Shown: positions 27,517-36,907, counted from the stretch's first letter. The stretch: 64,000 nt of DNA from JAFGIN01 sp050301235 (GCA_050301235.1 JBNKZD010000204.1:1-64000); one strand, 5' to 3'. The notes: generated by a model from the sequence alone, not told the origin. Translations and numbers: made by a program.

Positions 27517-28822
27517 AAGAAAGACAGCCCTTGTGATTTATGAACCAGACATTGAGTGTGTCGACAGTATCAGGTTAAAGAGTTTACAGGCACAGCGATT
27601 CAGAAGAATGGTTAAGCTGCATACAGATCATATTCCACTTTATAGAGAAAGGCTTCTGGAAACGTATGGTGTTTGTGATATTGATTCGCTCTCGGATATA
27701 GAATTACTTCATGGGCTTTCTCAGATACGTCCGGTATACAGGGGAGAATATCAACAGCTTAATACAATACTTCTCAGAACTCTTGACCGCCGAATGTTTT
27801 TCATCGATTCGTCATCAGGGTCGACTGGCTCACCTAAATCCCGGTTCTGTTCAATAGAAGATGATCTTCACGATACAGCATTATGTACCCGGGCCTTCGC
27901 GTCCTTCGGACTTGGACCGACTGATCGTGTGCTAACGTTTGATCTTGCTGACCTTACCTATTACACTCAATTTACCAAAGCGATGCAGGATCTTGGTGTG
28001 AAAAACAGTTTTTACTGCAGTGCCAGATCTGATTTTGAATCCAGCATGTCTGACGCACTTACGTTTGAACCAACCACGATAATAACCATGCCAAGTATCC
28101 TGAAACGTTGCTACAATGCATTCATCGACTACTGTGCACATGCAAAAAAATTAAAAAGGTTAATCTATTTTGGTGAACCACTGGAACACGATATCAGAGA
28201 GTATCTTCGAGAGCACTATTCCATACACTGTTATTCCATGTATGGCTCCACTGATGTTGGCTGGATAGCAGCGGAGTGTGAAGCGCATGATGGGATGCAT
28301 CTGTTTTCAGACAGTGTCATTATACATTTGCACCCTGATGATCAGTCCACCAGGTCGACACAGGAAGGAACAGCGCTGTTCACTTCACTTTTCCAGACCG
28401 GAAAACCTAACCTGCGCTACGCGAATGGAGACAGGATCAGAATCGACACAAATGAGTGCTCATGTGGCAGAACAACTCCCAGAGTCCACGTTGCATGCCG
28501 GGATACAGATCTATTTGTGCTTTTGGGGACAAAAATCTCTATTATGGAAATACAACGGGTTATTTTTAACGATAAAACTATTTCAGGTTATTTCCAAATA
28601 GAATTGAATGAAGATGATAACATTACCCATTTTATCGTTCATCTTCCCCGATATCTTGAAAGTGAATACAATCGTATTGTCGATGGGCTCGAAAATCAAA
28701 TCGGGCTTGCTTTTTACACATGTATCAATGTAGTAAAAATCAAATTGGATTTTGTTAATAATGATTTCTTTACCACAAAAAAGATTCCGCGACTCGTTGA
28801 TCACAGAAGGATGTGTACATGA
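27470..28822 (+). CDS. PaaK-like adenylate-forming (AMP-dependent) ligase
   Basis: 450 residues from the TTG at 27470. A GTG at 27533, just past the upstream stop, is an alternative, and neither has a strong ribosome binding site. Motifs in order: HIPLYRERL (54-62), ATP loop SSSGSTGSPKS (114-124), MYGSTDVGW (257-265), YANGDRIRI (317-325), CSCGRTTPRV (330-339), and a C-terminal lid ending in KKIPRLVDHR. These match the phenylacetate-CoA ligase/coenzyme F390 synthetase type. The enzyme should adenylate a carboxylate and pass it to CoA, an amine or a carrier. No carrier protein is encoded nearby, so a soluble amine or thiol acceptor is more likely. Confidence 0.82.
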   Translation: MSLPDFSRSPTREPIKRKTALVIYEPDIECVDSIRLKSLQAQRFRRMVKLHTDHIPLYRERLLETYGVCDIDSLSDIELLHGLSQIRPVYRGEYQQLNTILLRTLDRRMFFIDSSSGSTGSPKSRFCSIEDDLHDTALCTRAFASFGLGPTDRVLTFDLADLTYYTQFTKAMQDLGVKNSFYCSARSDFESSMSDALTFEPTTIITMPSILKRCYNAFIDYCAHAKKLKRLIYFGEPLEHDIREYLREHYSIHCYSMYGSTDVGWIAAECEAHDGMHLFSDSVIIHLHPDDQSTRSTQEGTALFTSLFQTGKPNLRYANGDRIRIDTNECSCGRTTPRVHVACRDTDLFVLLGTKISIMEIQRVIFNDKTISGYFQIELNEDDNITHFIVHLPRYLESEYNRIVDGLENQIGLAFYTCINVVKIKLDFVNNDFFTTKKIPRLVDHRRMCT

Positions 28823-30231
28823 GCACTCCCGGTATCCTTCGTATTACTGATAAATGGTCAAAAAGATCATTTGCCGTAAAATTATCAAGAGATGAGATTC
28901 CACAAACGATTGGAAACCTCTTTGGCATGATCGCCCGTGTAGATGAGAAAGAGCTGAATCACTGGAAAGCAAAAAAAAGAATAACCAGTGAGAGTGTTAA
29001 GGGATTTATCGATATTCAGCAGGCATTGTTTGAAATTCACGATGATGGAACACTGGGCGAAATTATTGATGGGACGCATTTAACATATGATGGGTTGCCC
29101 TTAAATCATGATGATCCGCTACCCTTTGAAATCTACACTTCTGAGAACAATGATACCGAGGTGTATCTCACCGATCTGATTCTTGATCGTGACAATGTTG
29201 CCTACAAAAGAAACTGGAAGGGTTACTATCGACGTAACTGGACACAAAAATTTGCTGCATTAGTATTTTCATGGATGCAGGAGCAGTACGGAAAGACAGC
29301 AGAAGATATTTGTACACTGAGCAATACCGATCGGATTAAAAAATTCATTAATTGCATTGCACACCAGGTTTCGTGTGCTCCTTATGAAATGTATTCCCGA
29401 TATCTTGGCAGAACTGTACCATTTAAAACTGCAGCAGAAACGCTGACACATATTGGAAACGGCAGAGGAGGCAATTGTTCTGAAAAAGCATCTGTAATCG
29501 ATTTTATATGTGCTAATTACGGAATCGAAAGTTATCCATGCTTATCCGGTAATGATGCGAAAGGAACTTTTCCCGAGTTTCATCTTCGACGGGCACTGGA
29601 AAGGAGTTCAACTATTTTCACCGGAGATAATCAGCGGTATTGGGAACATTTTGCCAATATTCTTATTGTTGATAATGAACGCTGGCTTCTCGATGCAACT
29701 GGTGGTCCCATGCCATTTTTGTTCTATACTGGTGCAGAAGCTGAAACATTTCTTACACAGAAAAATGATCTTACTGTAAACTTTATTGCACGTGAGGAGC
29801 ATTTCTTTTATCACGATGCACCGCTTGATATCGTTTATGGTGCGCTCTTCAATATGGAAGTTTTTCAGCCGGACATCGACATGTATCACATTTTCGGTCC
29901 GGAAGGTGAAGATTCACCCTTTGGACTTTTAATCAAGCCTGATTTGTGGATTTGTCCCGATGCATATCGATACGAGAAGGAATTTGATGAGCACTGCTCC
30001 CAATGGGAACAGTATGCTGCACAAGCACCGCGAATAAAAAAAATCGAGATATATCAAAATCTCAAAATGTCTGAGGAAAAATCTCTTTTAAGGGCAACCG
30101 AATTATCTGATCCTTCCTTAATAAGTGATCTACGGTCAATCGAGGATATTTTTGTTCAACGATGCCGATACATCTGGCGTGATGAGAGTTGGCAAATCAA
30201 TTACGTTTTTTGTAGTTTATTAAGAAAATAA
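28819..30231 (+). CDS. Arylamine N-acetyltransferase/transglutaminase-like papain-fold enzyme
   Basis: About 470 residues. GRGGNCSEKASV (C220) resembles the RGGxCxEl motif of arylamine N-acetyltransferases. EHFANILIV (H277) and RWLLDATGGPMPF (D292) complete a Cys-His-Asp triad in the expected order. The N-terminal 200 residues and the C-terminal 150 residues have no recognised domain. The enzyme should form a thioester and transfer acyl groups to an amine, or hydrolyse or crosslink amides. The ATG at 28819 overlaps the ligase stop (ATGA) with AGAAGGA upstream. Its position right after an acyl-activating ligase suggests it uses that product. Confidence 0.65.
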   Translation: MSTPGILRITDKWSKRSFAVKLSRDEIPQTIGNLFGMIARVDEKELNHWKAKKRITSESVKGFIDIQQALFEIHDDGTLGEIIDGTHLTYDGLPLNHDDPLPFEIYTSENNDTEVYLTDLILDRDNVAYKRNWKGYYRRNWTQKFAALVFSWMQEQYGKTAEDICTLSNTDRIKKFINCIAHQVSCAPYEMYSRYLGRTVPFKTAAETLTHIGNGRGGNCSEKASVIDFICANYGIESYPCLSGNDAKGTFPEFHLRRALERSSTIFTGDNQRYWEHFANILIVDNERWLLDATGGPMPFLFYTGAEAETFLTQKNDLTVNFIAREEHFFYHDAPLDIVYGALFNMEVFQPDIDMYHIFGPEGEDSPFGLLIKPDLWICPDAYRYEKEFDEHCSQWEQYAAQAPRIKKIEIYQNLKMSEEKSLLRATELSDPSLISDLRSIEDIFVQRCRYIWRDESWQINYVFCSLLRK

Positions 30232-30244
30232 CAATCGAGGAATT

Positions 30245-31897
30245 ATGGGAAAAAAAATCAGACCGAAAAAGAAAAGTGTTATTCATCCAACGGTAAGGAT
30301 TCTGTTCATTTTCCTTGGGATGATATTCTTTGTTGCACTCCTGTATTCAAAACTTGAAAAAATCAGTTTTTTTGATTCGATTTATTGGGTCATAACAACC
30401 TGCTCAACTGTAGGATACGGTGATATTTCACCCAAAACGGTCATCGCCAAAATACTCACCATGATTCTTATGGTAAGTGGTGTGGCACTGCTGGGTTACC
30501 TGCTTTCAACTATGTCTGACCAGATAATAACGTTCAATATGCGCAAAATGATGGGTTTGAGTAAAGTTAAAGCCTCTGGGCATGTTATCATCATGGGATG
30601 GAATGTTGTTGCACGGATGGTAATTGATGAACTTGGGAAAATGGGAACAGAGGTAGTTGTGATAGATAACGAACAACACCCGGAAGTTGGAGGTGTCGCC
30701 AGTGTTCATTTTGTACTTGGTTCCTACCAGGATGAGTCTATACTTAAAAAAGCAGGTATACAAACAGCAAAATCGATCATTCTTGCAATGGAAAGCGATT
30801 CTGAAGTAATACTCACTATCAGTTTAATCCGAAAAATTAATAAAAGTATATCTGTCATAGGAAGAATCGATGATTTATACTTTGGAGGTGTCGCCAGACA
30901 AGCTGGTTGTGACCGGGTAGTCTCTCCGTCGGAGATCGGTGGCAACATGCTTTTCAGCGCTCTTTCAGAACCCGCTGTAGTTCGATGGTTTTCTGAAGCA
31001 ACGGTGATGAATTGTGGCATCGACTTTATCGATATGAAGGTATCGGATACAAATTTTAACGGTAAATTGATCGGAGAAATTGTTCTGGAAGAAAATACAA
31101 AAATCGCAGGTGTTTACAAATCATCGTTGGGGCGCATAGAGCCTTTACCCGACAAATCGATGCCTGTCGAAAATGCAGACACGTTGATCCTTGTTGTTAA
31201 AAGTGCAATTCCGAATAACTATCCATCCAGAAAATCTGATGTAAAGCTCATTTCGAATGGACAAGTCCTGCTGGTGGGGTGGAATCCTACCGTTCGAAGC
31301 ACGGTCAATGAATTCCATTTTTCAAAGCGTTACAAAATATCTGTTCTTTCCGATCAGGTGCCAATTTCCGAAAGAGAACATTATGAGCAAATAGGGATAA
31401 CATTCATTCAAAAAGATATAAGTAAATTAAGTTTGAAAAAGGCGCTTGAAAATGGAGACGAAAATGTTATTGTCGGCATCGAAAATGATTCTGATGCGAT
31501 TCTTTCGAGTCATATCATTAAAAGCCTGAGCGACAATGTCAATCTTATAGTACGTGTGGATGACCCGGTAAATAACGATGCCGCCGAATCAATAGGAGCA
31601 GATAACATCATATCCCCCTCAGTTATTGGAGGACATTTACTTGCTCACGCTATTATCCATCCGCATTCCGTAGAATTTTTAATGGAGGCATCCACATCGA
31701 CAACTGGTATCGATGTATCTCAGTGCCCAATTGAGCCCCAAAGCAGACTTGATGGAGCAAAAGTATCAGAGTTCACTTTTGACGGAAAGTTTATAGTAGT
31801 TGCTATTGAGAGAATGGCAGGTAACGAACTAATAATGATGCCATCGGAAAATGAAATTGTCAAGGCGGGAGATACCCTTATTTACCTTCACGTATAA
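30245..31897 (+). CDS. K+ channel with two RCK/TrkA regulatory units
   Basis: 550 residues. Two membrane helices (about 15-36 and 67-90) flank the selectivity filter TVGYGD (55-60). A first RCK/TrkA-N domain (GHVIIMGWNVVARMVIDEL, about 112-235) is followed by a TrkA-C domain. A second, less conserved RCK (GQVLLVGWNPTVRSTV, about 345-460) and a second TrkA-C complete it. The protein should be a ligand-gated potassium channel in the inner membrane. GAGGAATT precedes the ATG, 13 bases after the NAT-like gene. An ion channel in one operon with PspA suggests control of membrane potential under stress. Confidence 0.88.
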   Translation: MGKKIRPKKKSVIHPTVRILFIFLGMIFFVALLYSKLEKISFFDSIYWVITTCSTVGYGDISPKTVIAKILTMILMVSGVALLGYLLSTMSDQIITFNMRKMMGLSKVKASGHVIIMGWNVVARMVIDELGKMGTEVVVIDNEQHPEVGGVASVHFVLGSYQDESILKKAGIQTAKSIILAMESDSEVILTISLIRKINKSISVIGRIDDLYFGGVARQAGCDRVVSPSEIGGNMLFSALSEPAVVRWFSEATVMNCGIDFIDMKVSDTNFNGKLIGEIVLEENTKIAGVYKSSLGRIEPLPDKSMPVENADTLILVVKSAIPNNYPSRKSDVKLISNGQVLLVGWNPTVRSTVNEFHFSKRYKISVLSDQVPISEREHYEQIGITFIQKDISKLSLKKALENGDENVIVGIENDSDAILSSHIIKSLSDNVNLIVRVDDPVNNDAAESIGADNIISPSVIGGHLLAHAIIHPHSVEFLMEASTSTTGIDVSQCPIEPQSRLDGAKVSEFTFDGKFIVVAIERMAGNELIMMPSENEIVKAGDTLIYLHV

Positions 31898-31918
31898 GCG
31901 TGTTTCATAGAGAATATT

Positions 31919-32689
31919 ATGCCTCAAATACCGCGAAATCAATGGGACTGTTTATCTCCGGACTATTTTAATCGAGTACTAACGCCCTTCTCAAACGACC
32001 ATTCAATCGAGCAGTTTTTTAAAATGTCGCTTCTGTGTGATACACTTGGTAAAGTACTCGATGCCGGCTGTGGTAATGGATACTTTCTTCAAGAGCTACT
32101 CTCACGTCATGTGTGTCAGTCAAAACCTGTTGCAGTGGATTTTTCCGGAAAAATGCTTGAAAATGCAAAGGTGCGACTCGGTGATTCTGTACAACTGTTA
32201 TGTTCCGGAATCCATGAGCTACCATTTGGCAGCAATTCATTTGATCATGTTTTTGCAATCAACTCGATAATCGATGATGAACGTTGTAAACGAGAAAGGG
32301 CATTAAAAGAACTCTATCGTGTTCTACATTTATCAGGTTTACTTATTTTAATTCTTCCGTCACTGGAAAGTTACTGGGAACAACTGCATGTTGCTCGGGA
32401 GATGCTAATTACCGAGGGCTTGGATGAAAAACAGGCTGTATGGGATGTTTATGACCAGATTAACACGAGACTCTTTGACCCGATTGGGGGTTATATTAAC
32501 ATAGAGAACAGTGCACTGAGAATTAAACTGTACTCGGAGTGGGAGATTAAAAAAATCACTACTGCCATTGGTTTTACAGATGTTACAATCAACAGATACA
32601 TCTATTCGCTTGAACATTGTACTCAGCATAATCTTATCTGTAGCGAGAATGGGCTTTTTGACTGGTTTGTAATTGCTCGGAAATCATAA
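31919..32689 (+). CDS. Class I SAM-dependent methyltransferase
   Basis: 256 residues. Motif I is VLDAGCGNGYF (47-57), followed by VAVDFSGKMLENAK (motif II acidic residue), then SFDHVFAINSIIDD, consistent with the UbiE/Methyltransf_11 type. The substrate cannot be deduced. It lies 21 bases behind the channel gene with a weak ribosome binding site (AGAG) and belongs to the operon by spacing. It may modify the product of the ligase/acyltransferase genes. Confidence 0.85.
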   Translation: MPQIPRNQWDCLSPDYFNRVLTPFSNDHSIEQFFKMSLLCDTLGKVLDAGCGNGYFLQELLSRHVCQSKPVAVDFSGKMLENAKVRLGDSVQLLCSGIHELPFGSNSFDHVFAINSIIDDERCKRERALKELYRVLHLSGLLILILPSLESYWEQLHVAREMLITEGLDEKQAVWDVYDQINTRLFDPIGGYINIENSALRIKLYSEWEIKKITTAIGFTDVTINRYIYSLEHCTQHNLICSENGLFDWFVIARKS

Positions 32690-32736
32690 GTTTTCAGTAC
32701 ATTTTTTTTTGCATAATTTATCGAACGAAAAATAGT

Positions 32737-35625
32737 ATGCTAAACTATTTAGAAGAGTTTTTGTCTGCAAGGACCTTTTCAGCGAATACTATCTCTGAAA
32801 AAACGATTGATATGGCTCAATCAGTTATTGATAATGCATATTCCTTGTGTTCATCGCCAGATGGTAGAGTCAGACTTTCACATTTATACTCAAATATCAA
32901 TTCACTCAAACCAGATTCAGACCAGCATGCTGCAACATACATTGTTGCAGCCGCAATTTATTTGTGTGGCAGGACATGGAAAATATTCGAAAATACATAT
33001 ACCTGGAATATTGTTCCAAGGAAACTCCAGATTGCTGCAGCATTGGAACTGTGTAAAAAGGACAAGCGTACCTTTGCGGTCCAACCTACTGGTGAAGGAA
33101 AGACAATCACCGCACTGATCGCCATAGCTATTCTTGCACGCAGAGGTTCAGTTCATGTAATAACCGCTAACGATTATTTGGCATCACGTGATTACCAGTG
33201 GATCGGTCCTGTTCTGGATGTGCTTGGCATTAAAAGCACCTTTCTTGACAAATGTATTACCTGTAAAAGTAACTGTTATTCAACTTCTGTTGTTTTTGGT
33301 TCAGACAAGGAGTTCCTGTTTGATTATCTCAGGGATTCAATGCGACCACATGATCTACCCAGGCAGTGTATGGTTCGTGAAAATGTTCTTGTTGACGAAG
33401 GTGATCACATACTTCTCGACGAATTGATGACCCCTGCAATTATTTCAAAAGAGCAACCGGATTCCAATCCCTATCGTCTCAAAGCAGATACGATTGTCCG
33501 CAATTTAAACAATTTACAGGATAACGCATGCAGCAGCCTTCTTGGGATGTTGAATTCCAGTAGATTCACATTACATTCGAAAGAGCAACTGTCTGCAATC
33601 ACCGCTTTGCGATACAGTGGAAAAATGAATAAGGAAATGTTTGAGTTTTTTGAACAAAAAAGGGCTGCGGTAATTGAATCAGAACGTTTTGAATTCAAAA
33701 TGTTAATGAAAAATGAAGAGGCCGACTGGTACGCAAAGCACCTTTACTTTATAGTCAATCATCAGGAGAAAAGTTGTGTTTTTACCGACCGGGGAATGGA
33801 TTATATTGAAAAGGAGCTTGGACAGTCAGTTTTTACACTGCCTGAATGCTACAATGATAATGATTTTGATGTCGCGCATTATCAACTTCTTGCATCACTT
33901 CAAAGTGCCCTTATTGCTTATACACTGCTGAAACGTGATATCGACTATATCATTCGTGATTCGAAAATTGAAGTAATAACAACCTCAATCGGCAGAGCAG
34001 ACAGTCTGAAACGATTCAGACACGATCTTTCAGGAGCTGTTGCAATAAAAGAACAGGTAGAATATGATGGTGACTCCTTAAGCGTAACACGGTCAACCAT
34101 TGCAGCATTTATCAAAGAATATCAACATTGCGCCATATTATCGGGTACACTTCTTCCAGATCATACAGACTTTGAAAAAATATACAATATTAGAGCTTTT
34201 CATGTACCATTTGACAAAGTTTCGATTGTAAGACACCAGGGCGGAAAAATTTATCAGGACAGCAGCTCAAAACTCGATGCAATTCTCAAAGAGGTTCTCT
34301 ATTTTCATTCATTTGGACGGCCAATCCTTATTGGTACAAATTCCATTATCAACTCAGAAGCAATCGCTGGCAATTTAATTGCAAATGGAGTATTAGTTCG
34401 CATTCTGTGTGCAAAAAACGAGGAAGAGGAATCAGGAATTATTGCACAGGCTGGAGGGTACGGTTCCGTAACTGTAGCGACAAATATGGCTGGGCGAGGC
34501 TGTGATATCAATGTGCCAAAAGAAACAGAACGTCGTATCTGTCATACATTCGCAGAGTACCTCAAGGATCAAACTTCAAAATGCAATATTATTTACATTC
34601 AATGTGAATCAAAATACGAATCTGAAATTCTGTGCAATCAATTAATCATCTCCGGAATCAGCTATGAAACCAGCATACAGCAACAACAGTTGTCAACATT
34701 CAAAGTTCAGGGTAAACTGCAAACCGGCACGGTTACCTTGAAATTCGGGCTTGGTCTTCATGTAATTATTTCTGAATGTTGCACTTCGAGACGAATTGAA
34801 ATGCAATTACGAGGAAGAACGGGACGCCAGGGAAATCCGGGTAGTTCGAGTCTTTTCATATCACTTCAGGATGATGCACTGGTTGCAGTACCATCGGTAC
34901 GCTGGCTTGGAATGGGGATAAATCGCTGGTTCGGGCACCCGAACCACCCAATTTTAATGCGATTTTTTCTCTGGATGATCAATTTAGCCACTGAGGGCAA
35001 TCAGAGATTTTTTCGTGATGAGCAACTTTTTTTCGACTCTGTTTCTGAAACTTATCGAAAACGTGTAGTGGAACTAAGAGAAAAAGCTATAGAATCTGAA
35101 TCACACGATCTGTTCTGCAGATCAATTACAATATTTATAGAGTATCTTAATGAAGAGTTACTGTTTATTGATCGCTATGAAAGCCGTATTTCTTTTGTAA
35201 TTTCGAGGCTTCGAACGGTATTTTCATTACATGAGCTGCAGTTTCCGAATCAACTGTTAGACAAAAGAGGAACTATCGATCAGGGGGTTGGGGCGTGGCT
35301 TACAGGTTTATTGACAACAAGAAATGTCCGAATTCCGAAAAAAGATCTGTTGGCTCTTTTTTGCTCCTGTCTTGATGATACCTGGGCTACATTTGCCGCA
35401 GCACTGGAATGTTACTGGGAACAAGCCCATTTGTTCGCTTTTTCCGGACGCGATCCCAAAACAACCTTTATTGATATTACATTCTCGAAATGGCATGAGG
35501 CAGTTTTTGCAATGTATGAGAATTTTCTTTTGAAATTATATATTTTCGTACCGGATTTTAAAGAAAAAATCAAACTCAGAACAAATTTTTCAGACAATGA
35601 GCTTGAAACACTCCTGACTCGATAG
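32737..35625 (+). CDS. Divergent SecA-like motor ATPase (SecA2-type)
   Basis: 962 residues. SecA motifs are recognisable but modified: Walker A QPTGEGKT (116-123), ITANDYLASRD (142-151), EFLFDYLRDSM, Walker B VLVDEGDHILLDE (SecA has DEVDSILIDEA), NMAGRGCDIN, and RGRTGRQGNPGSSSLF near the end of the second RecA fold. A CxxCxxxC group (C173, C176, C180) precedes the FDYLRD helix, which is not typical of SecA. The C-terminal SEC-C zinc tail is missing. The housekeeping SecA must lie elsewhere. This protein may drive a dedicated substrate or act without SecYEG. It is the largest gene of the cluster. Confidence 0.85.
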   Translation: MLNYLEEFLSARTFSANTISEKTIDMAQSVIDNAYSLCSSPDGRVRLSHLYSNINSLKPDSDQHAATYIVAAAIYLCGRTWKIFENTYTWNIVPRKLQIAAALELCKKDKRTFAVQPTGEGKTITALIAIAILARRGSVHVITANDYLASRDYQWIGPVLDVLGIKSTFLDKCITCKSNCYSTSVVFGSDKEFLFDYLRDSMRPHDLPRQCMVRENVLVDEGDHILLDELMTPAIISKEQPDSNPYRLKADTIVRNLNNLQDNACSSLLGMLNSSRFTLHSKEQLSAITALRYSGKMNKEMFEFFEQKRAAVIESERFEFKMLMKNEEADWYAKHLYFIVNHQEKSCVFTDRGMDYIEKELGQSVFTLPECYNDNDFDVAHYQLLASLQSALIAYTLLKRDIDYIIRDSKIEVITTSIGRADSLKRFRHDLSGAVAIKEQVEYDGDSLSVTRSTIAAFIKEYQHCAILSGTLLPDHTDFEKIYNIRAFHVPFDKVSIVRHQGGKIYQDSSSKLDAILKEVLYFHSFGRPILIGTNSIINSEAIAGNLIANGVLVRILCAKNEEEESGIIAQAGGYGSVTVATNMAGRGCDINVPKETERRICHTFAEYLKDQTSKCNIIYIQCESKYESEILCNQLIISGISYETSIQQQQLSTFKVQGKLQTGTVTLKFGLGLHVIISECCTSRRIEMQLRGRTGRQGNPGSSSLFISLQDDALVAVPSVRWLGMGINRWFGHPNHPILMRFFLWMINLATEGNQRFFRDEQLFFDSVSETYRKRVVELREKAIESESHDLFCRSITIFIEYLNEELLFIDRYESRISFVISRLRTVFSLHELQFPNQLLDKRGTIDQGVGAWLTGLLTTRNVRIPKKDLLALFCSCLDDTWATFAAALECYWEQAHLFAFSGRDPKTTFIDITFSKWHEAVFAMYENFLLKLYIFVPDFKEKIKLRTNFSDNELETLLTR

Positions 35626-35717
35626 GTATTTTTTTTGTAATCCGGTATTATCTGAAATTAATTTGTATTTATATAACGATTTTAAACAAATATACCCTGA
35701 TTAAAAATGGAGGTCAA

Positions 35718-36131
35718 ATGTTCGAAAACGCATTAGTGAAAACGATCAGTAAAATGCCTATTATTGAATTTCTTATCGAAAAAGGCTACGTGGTAGAAAA
35801 GGTAAGCGAAAATGTCTTTTCAGTTAATAAGAGTGAAGAGCTACCCGTTTACATGAGTATTGAGGGCTCGACGCTATATTTTGAGGCCGATCTTGGAAAC
35901 ATTTCCGAGATAGCAACCAAGGAACTCTATTTTTCTCTCCTCGATTTAAACACAGAAATACTTCCTGTAAGTTTAGGTATCGATACAACGAAAACAGATG
36001 ACCCACGTCTGGTACTGGTTGAAAGCAGAGAAATTGACAACTTGGACGACAATGAGATATTATCGGTTCTTGATGCAATAGAGCTTGCAATAGACAAACT
36101 TGAAAATGTTTTATCTGGCTATATGAAATAA
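35718..36131 (+). CDS. YjfI family protein (DUF2170)
   Basis: 137 residues, cytoplasmic, acidic. The sequence (IIEFLIEKGYVVEKVSENVFSV, then LPVYMSIEGSTLYFEADL and NTEILPVSLGID) matches DUF2170, represented by E. coli YjfI. In many bacteria this family sits beside a PspA/IM30 homologue (YjfJ), as here. Its molecular function is unknown. GGAGG lies six bases before the ATG. The PspA gene begins six bases after its stop. Confidence 0.82.
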   Translation: MFENALVKTISKMPIIEFLIEKGYVVEKVSENVFSVNKSEELPVYMSIEGSTLYFEADLGNISEIATKELYFSLLDLNTEILPVSLGIDTTKTDDPRLVLVESREIDNLDDNEILSVLDAIELAIDKLENVLSGYMK

Positions 36132-36137
36132 GGAGAA

Positions 36138-36827
36138 ATGATGAGTATATTTGGAAGACTGTTTAAAATAGGTGAAGCAAATGCGAACAAGGTCCTCGAT
36201 AAGCTTGAAAAGCCGGAGGTAATGCTGGAACAGGCAATTCGTGATCAGGAAAAGCATATTCGTGAATCACGTCAACAAGTGCAAAGTGTTATCGCAACAG
36301 AACGACAGACAAAGGCGCTTTTAGATCAGGAAAAGGAGAATGCCGCAGCATGGCAATCAAAAGCTGAAGCTGCGCTCAGAGCTGGTAATGAAGAACTCGC
36401 AACAAAAGCACTTGTCCGTAGCGAGGAGCACACTGGTAAATCCAATACGCTGCAGCCCCAGTGGGAAGCCCAGAGAGCTGAGGTCGAGAAACTCAAATCA
36501 GCAATCAACAAATTAGAGAGTGAATTGTCTGAATTGAAGCGAAATAAGGATATAATTATTGCTCAGAGTAAAATGGCTGAAGTCAAAAAATCCATTTTTG
36601 AAGCAAAAGCGCAAATTGGAAATAAAAGTGGTCAGACACAGGCACTTATCGAGCGTATGAAAGAAAAAGCAAAGCGCACATCTTTCGAAGCCGATGCAGC
36701 AGAGGAACTTGCCGAAATCTCCGGTGGGGATGAACTTGAAAAAGAGTTCGCCAAAATTGGTACAACTGCGGTAAGTCCAGGTGTTCAGGATAAACTGGCA
36801 GCCCTTAAGGCAAAATTAAATAACTAA
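36138..36827 (+). CDS. PspA/IM30 family membrane-remodelling protein (YjfJ-like)
   Basis: 229 residues, almost entirely alpha-helical coiled coil. The N-terminus (SIFGRLFKIGEANANKVLDKLEKPEVMLEQAI) is the PspA signature, and the long heptad-rich middle follows. PspA/Vipp1 proteins are ESCRT-III relatives that bind stressed inner membranes. AAGGAG precedes the ATG. The C-terminal extension (DELEKEFAKIGTTAVSPGVQDKLAALKAKL) is the YjfJ/LiaH-like form. Last gene before a strong terminator. Confidence 0.92.
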   Translation: MMSIFGRLFKIGEANANKVLDKLEKPEVMLEQAIRDQEKHIRESRQQVQSVIATERQTKALLDQEKENAAAWQSKAEAALRAGNEELATKALVRSEEHTGKSNTLQPQWEAQRAEVEKLKSAINKLESELSELKRNKDIIIAQSKMAEVKKSIFEAKAQIGNKSGQTQALIERMKEKAKRTSFEADAAEELAEISGGDELEKEFAKIGTTAVSPGVQDKLAALKAKLNN

Positions 36828-36840
36828 GCAGCTAAATTTG

Positions 36841-36868
36841 AAACTCCTGCAATCAGCAGGAGTTTTCT
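36841..36868 (+). terminator. Rho-independent terminator after the PspA gene
   Basis: AACTCCTGC (36842-36850) and GCAGGAGTT (36856-36864) form a 9-bp perfect stem with a 5-base loop, followed by TTTCT. It closes the long operon that starts at 23200. Confidence 0.85.
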
Positions 36869-36907
36869 ACCCAGGTTTCATCTCCAGCTTCTCTAAAGTA
36901 GGCAAAA

